From Anaerolineae bacterium (lineage in GTDB: Bacteria; Chloroflexota; Anaerolineae; Aggregatilineales; Phototrophicaceae): DNA of 64,000 nucleotides. Below the pieces are notes generated by a model that saw only the letters and a list, made by a program, of their open reading frames with translations, was not told the origin of the DNA and searched no databases. The DNA lies in assembly GCA_022843745.1 (NCBI GenBank), contig JALHNB010000031.1:1-64000 (forward strand), written 5' to 3'. The position numbers and the translations under genes were made by a program. Positions 25,827 to 33,034 of the stretch are shown piece after piece (positions within the stretch are counted from its first letter, which is position 1; each line of letters begins with the position of its first letter).

Positions 25827-28190
25827 TCAATCCTCGTTCTCATCTGGTTCTGCGAATTCGTCATAATCATCTGCGGGCGCGTCGGTATTCGGCTTGACCT
25901 GGGCTGATGGATAAGAGCGTGGATAACGCTTCTGTTGCCATGCCTGAATATCATCTCGACAAAGAAATCCATTCTGTTCGAGCGATAGTTCACGCAATCG
26001 CGTTGCCTGTTCATCTGCTTCCGTTGGTTTGTCAGGCTCTGGCGCATCCAATGTTTTCAATAAGAACGGCCTCATTTGCTTGCCAGCATAGCGCATCCGA
26101 ACGGCTGCATCGTGTACCTCAAGGTTTATTAAATCCTTAGCCTCAAACTCTGGCTCCATGCGCCTTTGCAGAATCCGCGCCGTGTCGTCTCCACACTGAA
26201 ACGCTACAATCGCTCCCACTGTCTCCATGACAGCATCGAAGGTCTGAGCGGGTAACTGTTTGGGATACTGCGTAGCCAGGGTCAAAGAAAGTTTACGCTG
26301 TCTTGCTAAAATAAAAATCTCATCCAGTGGTGCGGTCACGAACCGATGAGCTTCGTCAATATAGAGGTAAAATGGTTCTGGCAAGTCTACTGAACTTACG
26401 GCAAGCTGAAATTCACTTACCAGTAGTGAGCCTAATAAATCCAACTTGTCACGAGTGAGATTGTAGGTGGAAGGTGAGGTAAGGGAGATGAGAACGATTT
26501 TCTTCTGCTCCATTAACTCTCGAACATTGAGCATCTTAGGCTGACAAAATATAGGGTATAGAACCTTGTCGCCGTAAAGTAATTCTAGGCGACGTAACAC
26601 AGGATCAAACTGATCTTGTTGCGCCCGTTCCGACGCTGTTTCAAATCGAGACCAGAATTCTTCCGCTGCTGGATTGTCTAGCCTAGCAATGAGTTCACGG
26701 CGAAATGTAGGATCACGAAACAGTTTAGATACGTCTCGCAGCGTTGGAGTTTCTGCTCCCATAATTGCTTGTAGTGAAAAGACTAACGTTTGCCCCATAC
26801 GTGCGTAGGCAAAATCACTACCGTATATTTTTGAGAAAACCGACATGACGGTGGCCGCTGCATCGTCCCTCGGAATACCCGATGCTTGCAGCAGAAAGTT
26901 CAACGGTGGTGGACATTCTGTGTCAGCTAAGTTCCATATCACTACATCTTTCACTCGACCTGGCAACACATCACTCCGAAGAATGTCATGAATTAAGTTG
27001 CCCTTCGGATCAATGACAGCTACACCATTACCTCTCTTTATGTCCTGCTGGACTAGGTTATGTATAAGCGTAGATTTGCCCATGCCAATCTCACCCGTAA
27101 CGATCATGTGAGTGGCGCGATCTTGAGGAAGGATGTATGCGGGATGTTTATTGCCGTCAGCGATACCATAACCAAGAAGCAAGCCCATCTTATTCTCCTG
27201 ACGCATCTCGTTTGGCAACGAAGCTCGAACTCCATCCGCCCAGTTAATTTTGGCGGCAGTAAAACCTTCATATGGTAAATGCCAGAGAGTGGCAATTTCA
27301 TCGGCGGTTAAATGAAAGGAAATCTCGTCCGTAAGTTTGTCTTCATTTTCTGACCACTCATTCATAAGGTTAGATGGCTCATACTTTATCCAGTCTGCCT
27401 TAGAAGTAAGCACAACATCTTTTATTACCACATCCTCAAACTGTGAAAATGGTGCTTGAGCCGTTGCGAAAACGAATTGCTTTGCCGACGTTAGCAAATC
27501 AAGCCGATTTGGATCGGGACTTTCACAATACAAACCGATTGTTACCCCATAAATTAGTTGTTCCAGCTTGGCGCGATACTTATGTTCTTCAGCTTTAGAT
27601 AAACGAGGAACCCTTTTTCTACTTGGAAAAAGCAAATGGACAAACATCGACCCTAATGCTTCAAAAAAACCATTCGTACCCTGTGTCGCGAATTCTGGAT
27701 CGGCTTTGTAAATAGACTGTGTAAGCTCTTCCTCTATCTCATTTCCGTCAAGCGTATACGTTCCCTGATCTGCAATAACCAAGCCTAGTCTTTCGCTAGT
27801 TTGAACTTTATCCATAATGCTTGTCAGCTTGATGAGTGGATCATTTCCTTTGATTTCTTGAACACCCACACGAGGTAAATAATGATCTTGTACTTTGTCT
27901 TTAAAAATTATCACACGTTGATGATAAGGGTAAGGCAACTGAGGCATACCATTGTATTTATAAATCTGAATGTGCGGGTATAAGGAACTAAGAACGGTCC
28001 GAACTTTTTTACCCTCAACTGCGGCGGTAAGCGATTGAATACTCCAATAAATCTCTTTCCCATCTGTCTCAAGTCGCAGTTGCACCTGGGAATTTGGACA
28101 TAACTCTTTTAATGACTTTACCAGTGCTGAGGCGGATAAAGGATCAAAGTTTGAACCCTTAGCTACGTCTACTACATATCGGAAGCCCAT
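25827..28190 (-). CDS. HerA/VirB4-like type IV secretion ATPase
   Basis: The product is 787 residues. The N-terminal ~330 residues form a mixed alpha/beta region (SASALVKSLKELCPNSQVQL) with no recognised motif. The ATPase has Walker A GEIGMGKST near residue 368, an IDPKGNLIHDIL strand and Walker B FYLYIDEAHRFV near residue 611. A C-terminal acidic tail (ADDYDEFAEPDENED) ends it. This architecture (TraG-like or DUF87-type) is used in conjugative systems to drive pilus or channel assembly or DNA transport. With the VirD4-like ATPase it gives the element two transfer motors, but no other channel genes (VirB6, VirB8-VirB10) are recognised in the window. An 18-bp palindrome lies 90 bases upstream. 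Confidence 0.78.
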   Translation of the reverse strand: MGFRYVVDVAKGSNFDPLSASALVKSLKELCPNSQVQLRLETDGKEIYWSIQSLTAAVEGKKVRTVLSSLYPHIQIYKYNGMPQLPYPYHQRVIIFKDKVQDHYLPRVGVQEIKGNDPLIKLTSIMDKVQTSERLGLVIADQGTYTLDGNEIEEELTQSIYKADPEFATQGTNGFFEALGSMFVHLLFPSRKRVPRLSKAEEHKYRAKLEQLIYGVTIGLYCESPDPNRLDLLTSAKQFVFATAQAPFSQFEDVVIKDVVLTSKADWIKYEPSNLMNEWSENEDKLTDEISFHLTADEIATLWHLPYEGFTAAKINWADGVRASLPNEMRQENKMGLLLGYGIADGNKHPAYILPQDRATHMIVTGEIGMGKSTLIHNLVQQDIKRGNGVAVIDPKGNLIHDILRSDVLPGRVKDVVIWNLADTECPPPLNFLLQASGIPRDDAAATVMSVFSKIYGSDFAYARMGQTLVFSLQAIMGAETPTLRDVSKLFRDPTFRRELIARLDNPAAEEFWSRFETASERAQQDQFDPVLRRLELLYGDKVLYPIFCQPKMLNVRELMEQKKIVLISLTSPSTYNLTRDKLDLLGSLLVSEFQLAVSSVDLPEPFYLYIDEAHRFVTAPLDEIFILARQRKLSLTLATQYPKQLPAQTFDAVMETVGAIVAFQCGDDTARILQRRMEPEFEAKDLINLEVHDAAVRMRYAGKQMRPFLLKTLDAPEPDKPTEADEQATRLRELSLEQNGFLCRDDIQAWQQKRYPRSYPSAQVKPNTDAPADDYDEFAEPDENED

Positions 28191-28280
28191 AATTCACCTC
28201 AAGAGAATATCTATCGGGATTAACCAGCTTATCTTTAAACCAATATTAGCTCCAGATATTGCCTGCGCGTAATTTTAGCC

Positions 28281-28298
28281 GTCCCGCTATAGCGGGAC
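28281..28298. promoter_or_regulatory. Perfect 18-bp palindrome upstream of the HerA-like ATPase gene
   Basis: GTCCCGCTATAGCGGGAC is a perfect palindrome. It lies in the 291-base gap (28191-28481) ahead of the ATPase gene, where I otherwise see no gene. The minus-strand TAAAAT just downstream could be a -10 box, so an operator is the likeliest meaning. A conserved transfer-gene repressor such as the XRE protein at 17926 could bind it. Confidence 0.55.
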
Positions 28299-28481
28299 AC
28301 TAAATAATAGCAGTCCAAAGCGCTGCGTCCTTGTTTATGCTCGAACCGAATTCCTTCGTCTGGCGTTATCAAATTCCTCATATCTACCCAACAACGCTTC
28401 GAACCAGACTTTAGTGAATTTCTGCATACTTGAATAAAAGGTCTGGTTAGTGAAGAACGATGCAGCTATACAGTGGAGGCG

Positions 28482-28685
28482 CTACTTCGGGAGGTTTTTG
28501 CTATTGGTGGGAAGGTTTTTAATAAGCATCTCGAATTCATCTATCGGGATGATAGCTACAATGGGAAAGCCGTCGCGCTCAACTACGAGGTGTTCTCTGT
28601 TATTCGCTACCCGGCGAAGGATACTCCCTATTTCTCGTTGGAGCATAGTAGCGGTAACGACGTTCGTTTGCTTTGATGTGTCCAT
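28482..28685 (-). CDS. Orphan Phd/YefM-type antitoxin
   Basis: The product is 67 residues (MDTSKQTNVVTATMLQREIG). VTATMLQREIGSILRRVAN and LVVERDGFPIVAIIPIDEFE match the Phd/YefM DNA-binding fold, which is normally about 80 residues. No toxin gene follows on the minus strand: the bases between 28191 and 28481 hold only short open stretches. It is therefore an orphan antitoxin, perhaps kept as a regulator, or the remnant of a pair. Sequence similarity to the antitoxin at 4011 is limited to the fold. Confidence 0.75.
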   Translation of the reverse strand: MDTSKQTNVVTATMLQREIGSILRRVANNREHLVVERDGFPIVAIIPIDEFEMLIKNLPTNSKNLPK

Positions 28686-28745
28686 AGAGATATGTGTAGT
28701 TATGTATTAGTTTAGCATACAAAGTAAAATGGCGTTATAGAAGTG

Positions 28746-28771
28746 ACGGCGGTAAAGTTGTTTACCGCCGT
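28746..28771. terminator. Strong hairpin, probable terminator
   Basis: ACGGCGGTAAA (28746-28756) and TTTACCGCCGT (28761-28771) form a perfect 11-bp stem with a GTTG loop. On the plus strand it is followed by GATTTTCTATT. It lies between the stop of the gene at 28791 and the antitoxin gene and may work for the minus-strand transcript. Confidence 0.6.
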
Positions 28772-28790
28772 GATTTTCTATTGCAGGGTA

Positions 28791-29123
28791 TTACTTTTGC
28801 TTCGTATTAAGGTCAACCCGTTTTACCTGAGTGCCGTCTTTAGAAAGCATAAAAAAATGTTCGAAGTGCGGAGGTAAATTACCTACCCTCGACCAAGCAA
28901 GCCAAACTTGATGATTTCCGTCAGGATAAAAGTTGGGAAATACTCTGATGGTTGCCATATTTACTTCACCCCACACGTCCATATATGTTCCAATGTCGTA
29001 ATCATCTTCACCAAACTCCGCCTTCGAGTAATCTATAGCTAAAAAATCGCTAATAGCTTGAATTTCTTGAGTTGTAGCCTCACGCGAGTTGTCACTCGTT
29101 TTATTTATATTTATCTGCGACAT
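28791..29123 (-). CDS. Hypothetical protein
   Basis: The product is 110 residues from ATG 29123, soluble and acidic. It begins MSQININKTSDNSREATTQE, with a helical N-terminus and a C-terminal beta part (VNMATIRVFPNFYPDGNHQV, then HFFMLSKDGTQVKRVDL) containing Trp and Phe. I do not recognise a family. It stands alone, bounded on one side by the hairpin at 28746 and on the other by the structured non-coding region. Confidence 0.55.
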   Translation of the reverse strand: MSQININKTSDNSREATTQEIQAISDFLAIDYSKAEFGEDDYDIGTYMDVWGEVNMATIRVFPNFYPDGNHQVWLAWSRVGNLPPHFEHFFMLSKDGTQVKRVDLNTKQK

Positions 29124-29268
29124 ATATATTGCTACTGTGCTAATTCACCCCCTCTATACTTAATATTATATAATATAGTATAACAATATGTAAAGTGCCA
29201 AATCTTTGTCTATCCTCTTTTCTGAACCTCTGGAATGAATAGCCCAAATTCCACAGTACCAAAAAACA

Positions 29269-29522
29269 CGGCGCGTAGCGCCGTAAGCCCGCCGAAGGCG
29301 GAACCCCCCGTCGAGCCGTAGGCCGACTACACCCGGCAAGGGTGCGGAGGGCGGGCTTGTCCCGTCCGACGCCACGCCCGCCGAAGTCCCGCAACGCGGG
29401 ACGAGGGAACCAGCCTTGAAGCCCTCATAGCAAACCGCTAGGTTTGCCGATTTCACGAAGTGAAATCATGAGGGCAAAAGGCGGGCGGTGGCGGGTGTAG
29501 TCGGGCTTCACCGGAGCGTGAA
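29269..29522. repeat. Multi-branched inverted-repeat structure, candidate replication or transfer origin
   Basis: This GC-rich segment holds nested perfect inverted repeats. An outer pair CCGACTACACCCG (29323-29335) and its complement (29492-29504) encloses a GGCGGGC/GCCCGCC stem (29350-29356/29376-29382), a GTCCCGC-AAC-GCGGGAC hairpin (29386-29402), and a three-way junction. The junction is closed by GCCCTCAT/ATGAGGGC (29421-29428/29468-29475) and contains GCAAACC/GGTTTGC (29430-29447) and GATTTCAC-GAA-GTGAAATC (29449-29467). Smaller hairpins flank it at 29269-29283, 29289-29301 and 29507-29522. I see no convincing gene. Between transfer and partition genes this could be an origin (oriT, ori or a single-strand initiation site), a folded recombination site, an RNA, or a palindromic mobile element. 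Confidence 0.7.
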
Positions 29523-30145
29523 ACGCCAAGGGGAAGGCCGACGGGGGGATGGTTTGACGACGGGGTTGCAGCGAAGAAACGTGCCGAATATGCCCGCTTT
29601 TGGGGCAAAATGAGGCCGTTTGAGCAAGACCCTGTGAGGAAAGCCATTCTCTTAGCGCATTTCACGCTTTATGTGGGTATACGCGGAGGGACTTTATTAA
29701 GTAAAGTCTATGAAAAAGTCTCCCCTGTATGTCTTCAATTGCTTATTGTTACGCTAAATCCAATATTGTGCGACAATCAAATCTTGGTATTCAACCATAG
29801 CAAGGCCAAAATACATATTTATTTGCCTTCGGCAAATCGTTATTATAAAATCTAAGAGACTGAATTGTCTTGGTCTTAAACTTTATTAACAATGTATCTA
29901 AACGGCGCTTCGGAATTTTCGAGGCGCTGTTTTTTTGCGCCTCGTTTCCAGATAGCCTTTTTCGCTATCAGCACCGACCATCTACCTCTTTCGTTCGAGT
30001 TCCCTCTAGGTCGTGGTGGGTTGCCACTTCTCCCCTATTCTCTGTTGAGAATGGTTCGGATTTTTCCGACGACATCTCTACTTCAGTCGATGGGTTTGCA
30101 TATAGATAAGCATGTCGAAAAGGGCGTCGTCAAGGGGTAAATCGC
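29523..30145. other. Hairpin-rich non-coding stretch, possible decayed coding remnant at its start
   Basis: No supported gene lies here. The plus strand from about 29540 to 29700 gives a protein-like reading (GGWFDDGVAAKKRAEYARFW, then RPFEQDPVRKAILLAHF) without a clear start or ribosome-binding site, possibly a remnant. Further hairpins are ATTTGCC-TTC-GGCAAAT (29821-29837), CGAGGCGC/GCGCCTCG around a T-rich loop (29920-29944) and GATAGC/GCTATC (29951-29969). The short loops match the style of the structured region to the left. Confidence 0.4.
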
Positions 30146-30202
30146 ACCATGACATCATGGTAGATACCACGACACCACGGTTGCATGGTATCACGGTATC
30201 AT
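30146..30202. repeat. Second octamer-iteron cluster, inverted arrangement, at the end of the ParB-like gene
   Basis: A 16-bp palindrome ACCATGACATCATGGT (30146-30161) is followed by GATACCAC and GACACCAC in one orientation (30163-30178), then ATGGTATC and ACGGTATC in the other (30185-30200). These are the same 8-bp units seen at 30434-30501. The cluster straddles the stop codon of the ParB-like gene. It is the probable centromere (parS) or operator. Confidence 0.62.
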
Positions 30203-30660
30203 GTATTGAGGGCTTGGATTGCTTTGTGAAGCACACTGTTTTCACCATTTTCCTCGTAATCACTGATGACGAAATTAATTGCAATACGCGCGATCTCATT
30301 CTCGCTAGTTTTGACACCCCGGCGTTTATAAGCATACAGAATGTCCGCAATGGCTTTTTTCTCGTCTAAGGTAAACCGATGGGTAGCCGCTTCTTTGCCA
30401 AGTTCTTTTACGGCTTTTCGGACGACTTCGATGATGGTGTCGTGGTATCGTGGTTGCATGGTATCACGGTTGGTAGCATGGTGTCGTGGTATCACGGTAT
30501 CAGGCTTGCTCAGTTTGGCAAGAGCCTTCTTCTTTCTATTTTCTGGCGGCTGTTGTGCATCTAAGTTCTGACGAGAAGGTGTTTCAGGCCATGTCGGAGT
30601 AACCGCTGTGAGCGGCGAGAGGCGAAAGAATGGGCTGTCGGCTAATCCACCTTTTTTCAT
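30199..30660 (-). CDS. ParB-like centromere-binding protein (plasmid partition)
   Basis: The product is 153 residues. The N-terminal ~85 residues are basic and disordered, and residues ~50-72 are encoded by octamer repeats, giving the odd stretch PDTVIPRHHATNRDTMQPRY. The C-terminal domain (RFTLDEKKAIADILYAYKRR, then TSENEIARIAINFVISDYEE) is helical and matches the DNA-binding tails of small plasmid partition proteins in Chloroflexota and Actinobacteria, as far as I remember. It overlaps the parA stop by four bases (ATGA), the usual coupling in par operons. The 8-bp iterons inside and just behind the gene are likely its binding sites. It is not a canonical ParB with the CTPase fold. Confidence 0.72.
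   Translation of the reverse strand: MKKGGLADSPFFRLSPLTAVTPTWPETPSRQNLDAQQPPENRKKKALAKLSKPDTVIPRHHATNRDTMQPRYHDTIIEVVRKAVKELGKEAATHRFTLDEKKAIADILYAYKRRGVKTSENEIARIAINFVISDYEENGENSVLHKAIQALNT
30434..30501. repeat. Octamer iterons inside the ParB-like gene
   Basis: On the plus strand the units are ATGGTGTC, GTGGTATC, GTGGTTGC, ATGGTATC, a 12-base ACGGTTGGTAGC, then ATGGTGTC, GTGGTATC and ACGGTATC. The consensus is RYGGTRTC with an 8-base period. They recall the 7-bp heptads (WATCACW) bound by the ribbon-helix-helix omega protein of streptococcal plasmids, because ATCAC recurs here. They are in the coding sequence and are translated. Confidence 0.7.
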
Positions 30661-31418
30661 CGTTTAAGAACTTCTTTTACCAATGACCTGTAGGCGTTGG
30701 CTCCGGCACTGGTGGGGGAGTAGTGAAAGATATGGCTGTGATTGGAGTGGGCTTCTTCAAGGGCAATATTCTTGGGAATGGTGGTTTCAAATACCAATCC
30801 ATTGAAGTATTCGCGTAGCTGCTTTTCGACATCGTTTGATACATTGGTTCGATCTGAAAACGTACAAATGACACCCAGAATGTCCAGGTTCGGATTAAGC
30901 TGCGTCTGCTTGACCATACTGACTGTTTCCTGAAGCTGTACCAGACCGGATAAGGCGAAAAACGCAGTTGAAACGGGGATGATGAGTTTGTCACTGGCGA
31001 CAAAAGAATTGATTGTCATTAAACCGAGTGAAGGGGGATTATCTATAACAATGTAGTCGTATCTATCCCGCACCGCTTCAAGCGCTTTCGTCAATCGAGC
31101 GCTACGATTATCAAAAGCCTGCGCGAGTTCGAGGTCAACGCCTGAGAGACGTATGTGAGAGGGAACGACGTGCAGATTGGGGAATTGTGTCTCTAAAATG
31201 ATGCCTGAGAGGGAAGCAAAGTTCACCATAACATTGTAAAGGGATTTGTCCGGGCTGATCTCGTTATCGGGGTGTATAAATACTTGGGTCGCGTTGGTTT
31301 GCGGATCGGCGTCAACCAAAAGCACCTTATAGCCTTCAAGTGAAAGGCCAGCGGAGAGGTTTATGGCAGTGGTCGTTTTCGCCACACCACCTTTCTGATT
31401 GGCAATTGAAATTATCAT
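30657..31418 (-). CDS. parA: ParA partition ATPase
   Basis: The product is 253 residues. The deviant Walker A KGGVAKTTT is at residues 9-17, the switch strand LLVDADPQTNATQVF is near 34-48, and DYIVIDNPPSLGLMTIN is near 118-134. It is a short type Ib/plasmid-style ParA without an N-terminal DNA-binding domain, so autoregulation is probably left to the small RHH protein encoded just upstream. ParA forms ATP-dependent assemblies on the nucleoid and moves the ParB-parS complex so that each daughter cell keeps a copy. Both overlaps with its neighbours are ATGA, so RHH, ParA and ParB-like form one operon. The presence of a partition operon indicates that this element lives, or lived, as a plasmid. 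Confidence 0.92.
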   Translation of the reverse strand: MIISIANQKGGVAKTTTAINLSAGLSLEGYKVLLVDADPQTNATQVFIHPDNEISPDKSLYNVMVNFASLSGIILETQFPNLHVVPSHIRLSGVDLELAQAFDNRSARLTKALEAVRDRYDYIVIDNPPSLGLMTINSFVASDKLIIPVSTAFFALSGLVQLQETVSMVKQTQLNPNLDILGVICTFSDRTNVSNDVEKQLREYFNGLVFETTIPKNIALEEAHSNHSHIFHYSPTSAGANAYRSLVKEVLKR

Positions 31419-31588
31419 GAACTGAAATGACGTTTAACGTATTCCGATGTAATCAGACGCAAAAGAGAAGAGAGGCTAATATTGCGCTCGTCCGCCATGT
31501 TTTGGAGGTTGAGCTTTAGTTCACGAGGCAGGAGAAACTTTACGTGTTCTTCGTGAATAAGTTTCTTGTTATTGTTGTTATGGGTCAT
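31415..31588 (-). CDS. Ribbon-helix-helix regulator at the head of the par operon
   Basis: From ATG 31588 the product is 57 residues, basic. EEHVKFLLPRELKLNLQNMA and NISLSSLLRLITSEYVKRHF give the beta-strand plus two helices of a ribbon-helix-helix fold. ATG 31603 or earlier is possible. It overlaps the parA start by four bases. A small RHH protein heading a parA operon usually represses the operon or binds the centromere, as omega or CopG-like proteins do. Confidence 0.7.
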   Translation of the reverse strand: MTHNNNNKKLIHEEHVKFLLPRELKLNLQNMADERNISLSSLLRLITSEYVKRHFSS

Positions 31589-31616
31589 GTTTGGTACTAG
31601 CATGGGACAGCTATGG

Positions 31617-31648
31617 CATTTTAAGCATATAGTGGCGGCGCATGTCAA
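31617..31648 (-). promoter_or_regulatory. Candidate promoter of the par operon
   Basis: On the minus strand TTGACA (31643-31648) is a perfect -35 box. An 18-base spacer leads to TTAAAAT, a weak -10 box, about 30 bases before the RHH start. The bases around it contain small inverted repeats that could be an operator. Confidence 0.45.
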
Positions 31649-31844
31649 CTAGGAAAATGATGTAAAGGAATTGAGGTAGGGAATAGGAGAATACTCACCT
31701 TCGGGACGGGAAGCCCCTTAGAATGGCTCTGGTGAAGCCACAGCGCATATCTTGGAGGATGCTAGAAGGTGTATGATCTTGGACATAGATCACTGCATGA
31801 TACAAGCGGCAGCGACAAACCCTTCTGAGATAATTTAAAAGTGG

Positions 31845-32816
31845 TCAGAGAAGCATCTGGGCAAGCTCGGTGATGGTATCGGTGAAATCAGAACTCTGAC
31901 CGTGTTTTTCACGCCAGCATGACCAAAAATCAATCACCGTCGCGCCTTTGCATCCGGCGAAACACTGCCAGTAGTTACCTTGTTTGTTGATGCTAAAGCT
32001 CTTGTGCTCATCGTCATGGAAGGGGCAATAGCCTCGACCTTGTGAATCAAGTTCAACGTACTGACTTACGAATTCATAGACACTCATTCGGCTCTTGATG
32101 CGCTCGGACGGTTTCTCGCAGGAGGGCGTTGTGAGTTGAGCCGAAAATGGAGGAGTGGGGTTAATCGTTATTGGCTCAGGTGCATATTTGAGCGTTTCGG
32201 TGATGAAAAACGAAGGGACTTTTTGAGGATGGGCAAGAAGTGCTATCTGTTCTCGAACGGTTGGAGCAAGCGGTTCACCCTCAAGGGTAATGAAGTGATA
32301 GCGTCGGTTCGTAAGGCGATGCACCCCCAGAGGCAACCGTACCAGTGAGCCGGGGCCACTGGCGAGTTGATCTTGTCTGGGATACAGTTCCACCTGCTCA
32401 AGATGGCGTCCGGCGATAAGTTGCTTGCCAAAGCGACGTGCATCAACGCCAGGAATTGGGTCAAAGAACAGCCACAGGTGTCCGCCTCGGCGCGAGGGTT
32501 CAATATAAGCCTCAACACGCTCACGCTGAAGATCAAAAGCCAAATCCAGAAGCGCGTCCCAATGAGCGTCATTATCAGCGTCAAAACAAATCCACGTGGC
32601 ATGGCTCTTTTCATTAAGCCCATATGCACCGAGAGTAATTGAACCTATAAGATGTGCAGCGACGGCATCCATCGTCAATTGTCTCTTGACGGTTACATAC
32701 GTGCCGTCTTTTAGCTGCTTGGGATACCGATCAAACCTGGGGATAAAGGTCGCGGTATAGGCTGCAACAAGGGCGTGATCTAGCTCAACCCTCGGCTGTT
32801 GTTCTGGCTGTGCCAT
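31845..32816 (-). CDS. Archaeo-eukaryotic-type primase with C-terminal CHC2 zinc finger
   Basis: The product is 323 residues. The N-terminal ~190 residues show primase-polymerase motifs: WICFDADNDAHWDALL (metal-binding D79, D81), PSRRGGHLWLFF (H113) and ELYPRQDQ, then LVRLPLGVHR. The C-terminal ~80 residues form a CHC2-type zinc finger with ligands C264, H267, C285 and C289 in GYCPFHDDEH and YWQCFAGCKG. The protein would make primers for replication of the element. An AEP domain combined with a DnaG-type zinc finger is a less usual arrangement, since the finger normally sits in front of a TOPRIM domain. The gene lies next to the par operon and the comM junction, so it is the last gene at this end of the element. 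Confidence 0.82.
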   Translation of the reverse strand: MAQPEQQPRVELDHALVAAYTATFIPRFDRYPKQLKDGTYVTVKRQLTMDAVAAHLIGSITLGAYGLNEKSHATWICFDADNDAHWDALLDLAFDLQRERVEAYIEPSRRGGHLWLFFDPIPGVDARRFGKQLIAGRHLEQVELYPRQDQLASGPGSLVRLPLGVHRLTNRRYHFITLEGEPLAPTVREQIALLAHPQKVPSFFITETLKYAPEPITINPTPPFSAQLTTPSCEKPSERIKSRMSVYEFVSQYVELDSQGRGYCPFHDDEHKSFSINKQGNYWQCFAGCKGATVIDFWSCWREKHGQSSDFTDTITELAQMLL

Positions 32817-32882
32817 GTCCTATTATAGCCAATTCCAACGAGGCGGCAGGTGGGAGGGCAAAAGAATATTCGCCGGAAGAAA

Positions 32883-32908
32883 AAGAGCGAGACTTTCTGC
32901 TCGCTCTT
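32883..32908 (-). terminator. Rho-independent terminator shielding the element from antisense reads
   Basis: AAGAGCGAG (32883-32891) and CTCGCTCTT (32900-32908) form a perfect 9-bp stem. On the minus strand it is followed by TTTTTCTTCC, as in a classical terminator. It lies upstream of the primase gene, so it would stop transcripts entering from the comM side. Confidence 0.65.
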
Positions 32909-33010
32909 CGATGGTCTAATCTGAATAACATTATCTAACTGAGAATGTTGTTGTCTCTTCAACCTGCCTAGAAAGGCCAACTTTGAGTGTAAAGGGAATT
33001 GCAGATTTAG

Positions 33011-33034
33011 GAGCATACCAATAGTCAGGCTGGT
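33011..33034 (+). other. Junction of the mobile element with comM (probable right attachment site)
   Basis: The plus strand GAGCATACCAATAGTCAGGC encodes EHTNSQ, then AGLVGGG in frame, and an in-frame TAG stands just upstream at 33008-33010. In ComM proteins this position is the conserved HHT.S.AGLVGGG motif, so chromosomal identity begins at about 33,012-33,017. The comM start and the other attachment site lie off the left edge. Confidence 0.65.

Noticed and set aside
28322-28480. A toxin gene for the orphan Phd antitoxin
   Set aside because: Only a ~30-codon reading (MQKFTKVWFEALLGRYEEFD) exists on the minus strand, too short and unlike known toxins.
29140-29665. Overlapping open frames of 70-96 codons on the minus strand in the palindrome array
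   Set aside because: Their sequences are arginine/glycine/proline-rich by-products of GC palindromes, without ribosome-binding sites, and they overlap each other. The DNA structure explains them better.
30434-30501. Short tandem repeats that could look like a CRISPR array
   Set aside because: The unit is 8 bases with no spacers, it lies in a coding frame, and no cas genes are present. It fits partition iterons.
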